In this document: positions 55,709-64,000 of the stretch, piece by piece
Layout of the letters: every line of letters begins with the position of its first letter
How positions within the stretch are numbered: the stretch's first letter is position 1
From: Pterobdella sp. o SKG-2022
Taxonomy: Eukaryota > Annelida > Clitellata > Hirudinida > Piscicolidae
Length of the DNA: 64,000 nucleotides
Direction of reading: 5' to 3'
Assembly (NCBI GenBank): GCA_964035795.1
Contig: OZ038320.1
Coordinates: 14,990,030-15,054,029, forward strand
The notes under the pieces: generated by a model
The model's input: the letters and a program-made list of their open reading frames with translations, nothing else
Databases searched by the model: none
What the model was told of the DNA's origin: nothing
Position numbers and translations under genes: made by a program

Positions 55709-58700
55709 TGGTGCACTTTTAGCAGCCGTTCTCTCGGTTTGTTTTTGCTATGAACTGCTTTTTCTCCTTTTTTAAGTAATTTATTTTCAATTTTTTGTTT
55801 TTATTAGTTTATTTAATTATTATTTTAATTTAGAACTTTCATTCTTTTTGTCTTCTTTCTTGTTTCTCATATTTACTCTAAACCTATGCCCTGCTCTCGG
55901 TATTTTCTACTTAGTCTCTCCAAATTCTCTTCTCCTCCTCGTCGGATGATCAGACGGCGCGTATTCTTCCTCAATCTCAAATTTTGTAGTTCTTCTTCTG
56001 TTCTCAATAGTATTTCATCATCCACTACTTCTTTTTTCTGTTCTACATCCCCTCACTCATCTCTTATCTCCTCTTCTCACCTAAAATCTAAATCTTCTTT
56101 TCTCAAAGCTTAATCATCCAACTCATCTCATAACTCTTAAATCTATTAATATCTTTTTTCTTAACATAAGATCTCTTAATAACAACTCTATTTATGTTTT
56201 TAATCTCCTTTCTGACTCCAACTTTGGCTTTCTAGCTCTCAGTGAGACTTGGCATGAATCTGCTTCTTCTCCTTCTCTCATCTCTTCTTGTTCTTCCTCC
56301 TATTCTTACCTTGAACTTGCTCGTGCTCCTCAAATCCTCTTTCCACCAGGGGGAATCTGTCTTTTTTACAGATCTATTTTTTCCTTTTCCAAGACTTCTC
56401 ATCCTGATTTTGAATCTTTTCAATCCTTGGTCTCCTTTTTTAAATATGGTATTTTCACCCTGTTTATTGCTGTTATTTATCGACCTCCTTCTTCTTCTCT
56501 CTCTTCTTTTATTAATGACTTCTCTGCCTCACTTGAATTTCTATATACTCTTTCTTCTCTTTTTTATATTGTAGATGACTTTGAAATTCAATTGAACAAC
56601 AAAACTAATTTCTACACTAACAAATTTCTTGAACTTTTCAATCTTTCCCAACATTGTCACTTTTCTTCTCATTCCTCCTGCAACACCATTGATCTTTTCA
56701 TCACATCATTCTTTATAAAACCCATTAGTATTCTTGTTCACCCAGTCTCCTTCTCTGATCACCATCTTATTCAATCTTCTTTTCCTACCAACCCCATTAA
56801 ACTCTCCTTCACTGATCAGGTACCTACTCGCTCCTGGTCTCAACTTGACAAAACACTTTTCATCCAACTTCTTTCTGCTTCTTCTTTTGACTCTTCTTCT
56901 TTCACTGACGTTGATGACTTTGTTTTTGCTTTAAATTCTTTTTTCACTAATACTTTGAATGTGCTTCTTCCCATTAAATCTTTCACCTACCGTTTTTCCT
57001 CCTTCAAAGTTCCTTGGTTTGATGGTGAATGCGTCACATCCAAACGTACTTTACGCAAGCTTAAAGGTTCTTATCGTTCCTCTCTCTCTTCTTACTCTCA
57101 TGTTTTTTGGCTTTCTCGCCTATCAACCTATCGCTCTTTCCTCCACTCCAAACCCCCAAATTTTCTCATTTCTTCCATCAACTCTGCTTCCTCTTCTTCA
57201 TCTCGTTGGAAAAATCTCAATCGTATTCTTTTCAAACAATCCTCTCCTCCTCCTTTTTCTTTTCAAGATTTTTATGACTATTTCCACAACAAGATTCTTT
57301 CCATTAGAACTAATCGTTCATCATCTCACACTCCTCCAGCGTCTTCTCCTGCCTCTGTTTCTCTTTCTTATTTTTTACCCATCACCTTCACAGACCTCAT
57401 CACCATCATCAAATCTGTATCTTCGTCTTCCTGCTCCCTCGACCTAATTCTTCCAGAAATTCTTAACGAACTCTTCTTTTTTCTATCCCATCATTTTCAA
57501 TCTCATAAACCTTTCTCTCGCTACTTCCAAATTTCCCACTTCCTTTATATCATCTATCGTTACTCCAATACTGAAAAAACCTTCTCTCGATCCTTCTATC
57601 ATTTCTAAATTAACGTCCCATTTCGAACCTTTCTTTTCTCTCCAAAATTTTTGAAAAAGCTATTAACCTCCAACTTTCAAACTTTCTTCTTTCTAACAAT
57701 CTTCTTCTTTCTACCCAATCTGGCTTTAGACCCTCTCACTCTACTAAAACCTGCCTTCTAAAAAATCTCTAATGATGCTCTTCTAGCTTCAGACTCTGGT
57801 AAGCTTTTCCTTCTATTTTCTCTTGACTTCTCTTCTGCTTTTGATACTATTGACCTCTCACTTTTACTCAAGCATCTCTACTCCTCTTTTGGTATTTCCG
57901 GCTTCTCACTTTCCTGGCTTACCTCCTATCTTTTTAACCATTCCTTCACTGTTTCTATTAATAATTCTTTCTCTGTTCTTTTTGGTGTTCCTCAGAGATC
58001 TTTTTTCGGGCCTCTTTTCTTTATTTTTTATACCTCTCATCTTCCTTCTCATTTCAAAGTCAGCTTTTTGCTGATGACACATATCTTTTTTTTTTTTCTT
58101 TTCCTCTCTCTTTTTCTACTCTTGAAAGGCTTAGTCTTTGTCTTACTTCTATTCTTTCATATAGTGATTCTATGCATCTTAAACTTAATCCTTCTAAATT
58201 TCTCGTCTGCTCTCTTGTTCTCTCCTGACTCGATTACTGCAACTCTTTGTACTTCAATCTTCCCAAATCTACTCTCTACTCTCTAACTAAAGCTTTCAAC
58301 TCTGCTGCACGCCTGGTCTCTCATACTTCTAAATTCTCTCATTTCTCTCCATCTCTTGTCGATCTTCACTGGCTACTTCTTCACTTTTGCTCTTTCTTCA
58401 AAAGCTGTTTTTTCATGTATAAAATTTCTCATTTTACTTCGCCTTCCGATCTTTTCAACCTCTTACTACCTCCTAAACGTGCTGGCTTACGGTCCTCTAC
58501 TCGCTCTCAACTTTTCATTATCTCTCTTTCTTATTTTTATGCTAAAACTGCTTTTTCCTTTTTTGGTCCACTTCTTTGGAGTTCTTTTCCTCCTAATCTT
58601 GAATCTTTTCTCTATCCTATTTTTCTCAAAAACTTGAAAACCTTCTTCTTTAAACAGCTCATAGCAGAGTGCTTCTAAACGATGCGTAAGAGGCGCTATA

Positions 58701-58729
58701 CAAGTAATTCATTATTATTATTATTACTA
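55709..58729 (+). mobile_element. CR1a LINE, full-length but decayed, inserted in L-Z
   Basis: 3021 bp. The 5' end matches 6377. Endonuclease at 56160-56815 (SETWHESASS, FIAVIYRPPSSSLSSFIND, SFSDHHLIQSSF). RT at about 57600-58110 (LFSLDFSSAFDTIDLSLLLK, FGVPQRSFFGPLFFIFYTS, FADDTY in one frame). C-terminus at 58247-58678 (FNSAARLVSHTSKFSHFSPS, LVDLHWLLLHF, KRAGLRSSTRSQLF, FFGPLLWSSFPPNLESF, FLKNLKTFFFKQLIAECF), the CR1/L2 type. The 3' tail is (att)n. Flanked by a 6-bp target duplication TTACTT (55703-55708 and 58730-58735). Confidence 0.93.
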
Positions 58730-59935
58730 TTACTTAAGCATCTTAAAGCGCTTGAAATTGGATTTCACTTGGATAGTAAAAGCATTTTTGATTTTGCTGT
58801 TTTGAAGTTTTTTTATATCGCAGCGCTGTGGTTTTTGGATTTTATTTTTTGTATCTCTCAGTTTGAGTTGAATAAGAGCAACTACAAAATGATGGTCACT
58901 GCTGAATCTGCGGCTCCTACTCACTTTAACACCCACCTGTGATCTCCTTCATGTTCCATTGATTAGTATATGGTCCATCTGTTTAATATCTCTAGTATTG
59001 GACAAGTACCAAGTGAGCTTGTGAATGTATCGGTAAGGGAACAGGGTACCTCCCACTACCAAGTTGGTATTGTTGCAGAATTCTAGTGGCTTAACACCAT
59101 TTTCATTCATGAGACCACATCCATGCTTCTCCATTACTCTTACATGTCCTGTTATCACTCCCGACTTTTGAATTTAGGTCACCCATCACAACTAGCATGT
59201 CGTGCCAAAGGGTTATTTCCATTTCCACCCCTAGCTGTTGGTAGAATGTCTTTGACCTCATCTGCTTTGCCATAAGTCGGGTTGTAGCATTGGAGGATAG
59301 TCATTTTAACATGCTTTTTGCTCATTCTAATCTGCTACTCACAGGTTTCCAATTTAGCATTTGCCTCTCTGCGCCTTTTTTTATAATTTTGGCTACTCTT
59401 TTTAGTGTTGGGCATCCTCTTGGCTGGAATATAAAATTTTTTCACCGATGTATGTTTTAGTTTTTCCAGTGCCTGTCTATCTGTTTTCACTCACAGCTAA
59501 GATAGACAGTTTGCATTTTCTCATTTCTGTAGTGATTTGAACCAGTTTTCCTCTTTCAAACATTGTCTCATTTTCCAAAAACCAATTCTGGTCTTTACTT
59601 CAGTGCTCAGAACGTCTCTTTTTATGCTAGTGGCTTTCTCGCGGCTTTCATCACTGCCAAAGAAGACTCTGAGAGTCTATTGCATACATGTGTAAAAAAT
59701 TTTTTTGTTGCTGTTTTTGTAACAATTTTTTTTTTCTAGGACAAGATTTTTAGCCCTATGCTAAATTCCCAACCTGGAGAGCCAGGAATTACATTTAGTC
59801 TGGCTTTTATCTTTCGACCTGACCAGCATGGGTGACCCTAACAGGAGCAAAGCTCCAGACGGTTCAGTTTTTAGGGTCCACGAGGCACACACGCCACCTG
59901 ACCACAACAAGATAGCAGTTCACCGGGTGGATTGA
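58730..59935 (-). mobile_element. L-Z LINE copy 2, 5' half (5' UTR and endonuclease)
   Basis: The 5' end near 59935 matches 18390. Minus-strand endonuclease pieces: MEKHGCGLMNENGVKPLEFC, NNTNLVVGGTLFPYRYIHKL, QMDHILINGT, FSSDHHFVVALIQLKLRDTK and KLQNSKIKNAFTIQVK. It is interrupted at 58730 by the CR1a insertion and resumes at 55702. Confidence 0.9.
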
Positions 59936-59989
59936 GGCAATTGGGAAATGGAAAATAGTAATCGACTTAAAAGACAGTTTTGGTAGCGC

Positions 59990-60790
59990 GATTTTAGAAA
60001 AACTATATATGAGATTGGATATGAAACAGTTCGGAAGTCCGCAAAGTAAGAAGTTGCAACAGTCGAGTCAGAACAGGAATAGAGATAGTCGAAGCAACGG
60101 CAGTGCTAAAGGGTAAAAATTTGCGTACTTGTTTGATCACATAGAAATGAAAGTTTGGCGCTAGTATGGTTTGAAAATGTGTAAATTTGTGGCTAGGACC
60201 GAAAGTTAGACCCAGTATCTTGAATTTGGAAGTTACAGATGGGGTAGTGCCGTCAAAAGTAACTTCAGTAAAAAGATTGGATTCGGAGAAAAGTATGGAA
60301 TTGTCCACAAACATAGTTTCTTTTTTTTTACAAATCGACATGAAGGAGTTGTAGGAAAACCAGAAATTGAGTTTAGTAATGCTTTGAAAAATCTTAGTGA
60401 GGCTGGAGTGAGGATCAAGATAAGAGGCACGGGTAAACAAAGTGCTATTATCAGCAAATTGATGATATAAAACGTTGTGTTTTTGTATGATACCGCTAAT
60501 AAAAAATGTATTAAAAAAATAATGTAGGGGCCTAAGAACGGAACCTTGAAAAACACCAAAACGTAGGAAAATAAAAGTAGAACTGCCAAATTTAAAAATT
60601 TTTTTGCGTCTAGGAAAGAATGAAACAGAATGAAGCAATTTCTGAAAAGTGGAAGTAGTCTTCAAGAATATGCAGCATATTAAGATTATTGATGGTGTTA
60701 AAAGCTGCTGAAATATCTAAAGACACCATGACGACCGCAGACTCCGTAGCACAGATAGCTTTTTTTTCAGTTTTTTCTAAATAACAGTGA
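59990..60790 (-). mobile_element. CR1/L2-like LINE, RT fragment with a 220-codon open frame
   Basis: Minus strand: AVVMVSLDISAAFNTINNLN near 60730 (motif A). After one break, the ORF 60665-60003 reads FGVFQGSVLRPLHYFFNTFF, HQFADNSTLFTRASYLDPHS, KILGLTFGPSHKF and PFSTAVASTISIPVLTRL. The catalytic FADD is FADN, so it is inactive although open. It is truncated 3' where the L-Z 5' end begins. Confidence 0.85.
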
Positions 60791-62690
60791 AGGAATCATT
60801 TCAAAATTTTCAACAAAAACATGTATAAATTTTTGATTGATTTTGTGAAGAAATAATTTTTTAAAACTTGGTTTACTCAATTTGTTGAAATAGTTTTGTT
60901 AAGTGAATATTTTAAAATTGATTTTTAAAAATATTTTTTTAGTGTTTTCCGAATATGAAAAATAAATCTGTATTATATTTTTTTCAGCAATTGGACAAAA
61001 CTTGTGATGCAATTGCAAAGATTTGGTAACTAATTGAAAAATCCCATATGTTGTATTCATGTTAAAATTGTGTGCCAAAATTAAGTATTGAAACGTGATT
61101 ACAGCTTCTTTTGAAAAATATCGCTTCATTAGATGAAAGTTTTCATGGAAAACAGTTAGTGTAATGAAACTATTTAAACTCAATTTTGTGATTCAAAATA
61201 TAATACTGGTTATATTACTGTTTTGCTTTTATTTCATTTACGTTTTTACTTTCGAAAAAATTTGACACAAGAAAATATAAAATGATAGACGACACAATGA
61301 AAGTGTTATGAAACAAATATTGTTGCATAAATACTCAGCTTTGAACTAATTTTCTATTTTGTACCAAATTATTTACCAATTATTTTTTGAGTAGGAAATA
61401 TTTAATACAAGTTGTGATATTTTATTTATTAAATTTTCAAAATTTTTTTTTTTCCGGGAATCTAAAACATTTTTTAGATAAACAGCATATTGAAAAAAAT
61501 TCGTTCAAAAATTAAGAACGGCAAAAAAAGTAATATGGTTTTGTTATCATTTTAAAGATATTGTTCGGTTCATCTCAAATGAAATATATTCATCTGAGAA
61601 AAATTAAATCATTTGAAATAAAAAGATTGATTATTCCTTAATTCAAAACAGATTTTCTGAACTTTCTAAAAATTTCATTTCCCATTTCATTATAATTGAA
61701 TTTAAATTTGAGCAGGCATCAAGCCGAATAATTTTAAAATGTCACTATATATTGAAAATAATAAAGAGCATCGTTAGACAACATTATTTAGTTTTATTTT
61801 TTTTTTATAGTTTCGTGTGTTATGTCAATTTCAAGCTTTAAATCATTTTTTCAGAATGATATAACCAACTTAACAAAAATTAATTTTAAAATACAAAACT
61901 TTTGCCTTCACAGGCTTAAAATTTTAATAATCTTTCCTTAATATTTGTTGTTTAACATTTATTACATATTTAAGTAGTATGAAATATGTTCAAAACATTC
62001 CTGCTGGAAAATTGATTTAGAAAACCTAATCAGGAAATGAAAATTTGTGAAAAGACGGAAATAATTAGAAAAACAAATAATTCAATTTTCAAGTAAGATT
62101 TCTCTGATTTAAAGTTAATAATAAAGGAGGTTGAATTGTTAAAATAAATTTTCTTTACGTGGTGCGTTCACATTCATTATTATAGTTAGAAAATACATTT
62201 ATTTATATAACAACAACGTAAAGATCTATCGAAAAAATAAACTAGCTTTTTTTAAAATTTGTAATACTTTATAGAGTGCTTTTCCAGAGACGTCGAGTAT
62301 TTGTAACTGTGAATTATACCTATTCAAAGCATCATAGAATACAAGTGGCAAAAATGTTGCTAATATATATAGTTTTCTGCTAGTTAGTTTAAATAATTAA
62401 TGAATACATTTCCAGAATGTTTATGTATATATTTTATTTTAAATTTAAAAAATGGTTAAAAAATATAAAACAAAAGCCAGTCAATCGAATTATATTAGTT
62501 CCAACTAAGAGTAAGATATTTGGTTCACTTAGTTTTGAAGTTATAAGCGTTTATTTTCAACTATTGTTTCTGAGTTCTTAGTAATTTCATTGGATATTTT
62601 CATTAGAAACCAAAACAGTTTTTTCACTAATTAATTTTTAAAATTTAGCAAGCTTTTTTTTCTTCTTTTTTCCGGCTTAGTGCGCACGTA
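60791..62690. other. AT-rich non-coding DNA
   Basis: No repeat or gene recognised; a 94-codon minus ORF (60899-61183) has no motif. Confidence 0.5.
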
Positions 62691-62694
62691 GCAA

Positions 62695-64000
62695 TCGCAG
62701 AATGGTTAACTGCCAAAATAAAACCAGGAATACCAACCTACTTTCCATCGGATCCTAAAACGCCAGAGGTCTAGTGAAATTATCGAAAAAACATTAGCTA
62801 GCCGAAGACTTCGAAAAATACAACCTCTATGTGCTCTGCCTGCAAGAAACAAAAGTCAAGAAAGAAGACACAATATGTTTTAAAAAGTACACTTTTTATC
62901 TGATGGAGACAGTAAATCGACATTATGGACTGGGCTTTTTTTTTAGAAAAGAATGGAAGAATCTAAGATTTAAGGCAATATCAGGCAGAATAACCGCACT
63001 CGAAGGTTCTTTTAAAGAAACAAAATTCAAATGGGTCAACCGCTATGGTCCCACTCAAATGTTAGCTAATAAGCGCAAAGACATATATGAGACTTTCCTG
63101 CAGCAGCTAAAAACCAGCATCAAGACAAATAATGGACAAATATTAATTATTCATGAAGACTTTAATGCAAAAATGGCAGATGTTTTTAAAAAGTCCAACA
63201 TAAAGGAGTTTCAGCAAGAGGATGTGAAAACAATAATGATAGCCTTCTAAATGAATTTATATCACAAACAACCTTATAGCAACAAATACACTGTTTCAAC
63301 ACCCAGCAAGACACTTAACAACATGGCAAAAGAAGCTAAAAGATAAAACAATTCACAACACCATTGACTACATTTTATCTTAAAATAATGAAAAGATTTA
63401 TAATAGGCTCTAGAAGTTATTCAGGCATAACCACATCAACAGATCATAAGCTTGTTAAAATGAAACTCACAATACCCAAAACCCATCAAATATGGAAACA
63501 ACCTCCCACCAAAACAAGACAACTGAACTTTCATCACCCAATAAACAACTTTCCAAACCTTGTTTCCAACAAATTCTCAAACATTGAAATCTTCAAAAAT
63601 ATTGTACTCAAATCTGTCCTAAAATCTTTTAAAAAACTAGAAAACAAACCTACACTAAAAAAAGACTCAGACACCAAAACATTCAAAAAAAAACTCAACA
63701 GAATCAGAAAAACTGAATAATTGTGAAATAAATCAATCAACAAAAATCAAATTAAATAAAGAAAAGCACGACTTACAAAAAAAAATCAACAAAAGGTATC
63801 TTAATAACAACCAAACTATAACAGAAGAACAATTAAAAAATTAGGAGTTCCAACTACAACACAAAAATGTACAAAGCTATAAAATTTCTCAAAATCAATA
63901 ACTATATCAACAAAGCACCTCCACCTACTCCATATAACAACCAAGATTTAAAAACGAGAAAGACCAAAGACCAGCCTACCCATCACCATCAAGGATGAAT
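62695..64000 (+). mobile_element. LINE, 5' end and endonuclease; continues beyond the window
   Basis: NARGLVKLSKKH, LAEDFEKYNLYVLCLQETKV, RHYGLGFFFRKEWKNLRFKA then ISGRITALEGS, QILIIHEDFNAKMADV (Gly of GDFN lost), and after a frameshift IIGSRSYSGITTSTDHKLVK with MKLTIPKTHQIWKQP. This is the endonuclease of a LINE type widespread in invertebrates. Stops near 62750 and 63250 indicate decay. The linker to RT runs off the end. Confidence 0.85.

Noticed and set aside
59440..59475. 'caccgatgtatgtt' resembling the micro-exon core
   Set aside because: The minus strand here is the L-Z endonuclease (TGTGKTxTSTGET region); there are no splice sites around it.

Overview
This is an AT-rich stretch of an animal nuclear genome. 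Its genes carry spliceosomal introns, it encodes two conserved eukaryotic proteins (V-ATPase subunit c and protein phosphatase 1 beta), and most of the rest is decayed transposable elements. I cannot name the phylum. The non-LTR families seen (CR1/L2-like, Jockey-like, and types usually annotated by their endonuclease/RT domains) occur in cnidarians, flatworms and other invertebrates. One run of 200 N (32038-32237) is an assembly gap.

Layout. 1-775: decayed LINE. 1085-1884 (+): complete three-exon V-ATPase c gene. 2.2-8.9 kb: foldback elements, a SWIM-finger transposase relic, LINE tails and the 5' part of a CT-rich CR1-like LINE. 8976-21597 (-): complete eight-exon PP1-beta gene of 322 codons; its 10-kb fourth intron is packed with LINEs, including an insertion nested three deep. 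22-32 kb: RT fragments, a full-length MITE, a 21-bp minisatellite, a (TAAG)109 array grown from a LINE tail, and a piggyBac relic. 32.4-34.9 kb (-): a chain of micro-exons (below). 35-42.7 kb: LINE and piggyBac relics and foldbacks. 43.2-44.3 kb (-): candidate signal-peptide and propeptide exons. 45-53 kb: mostly AT-rich non-coding DNA with one LINE and two tRNA-derived SINEs. 53.7-59.9 kb (-): a LINE split by a 3-kb CR1-like insertion. 60-64 kb: another CR1 fragment, AT-rich DNA and the 5' part of a further LINE.

The most interesting object is on the minus strand between 34884 and 32453. Six tiny exons (60, 39, 36, 36, 36, 36 nt), all phase 1 at both ends and all with good splice sites, form three tandem acidic/basic exon pairs. 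Joined, they read as a repetitive secretory-type precursor. The motif KRRTYIG followed by KR or RR occurs three times, separated by acidic spacers that end in a YI- or LI-type motif. This is the architecture of a multicopy neuropeptide prohormone releasing RTYI-amide-like peptides. I know of no family with this peptide. Signal-peptide and terminal exons are only tentatively placed.

Local names used below: CR1a (6.4 and 55.7 kb), CR1b (16.6 and 28.2 kb), L-Z (18.4 and 53.7-59.9 kb, endonuclease of the type auto-annotated as craniofacial development protein 2), L-X (27.2 and 33.3 kb, TAAG tail), L-W (35.1 and 39.0-42.7 kb, C-terminal zinc finger), L-V (4.3, 6.0 and 38.2 kb), L-J (12.8-16.6 kb, Jockey-like), L-P (11.3-12.6 kb). 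Foldback/MITE families are called A, B, C, D and R3.
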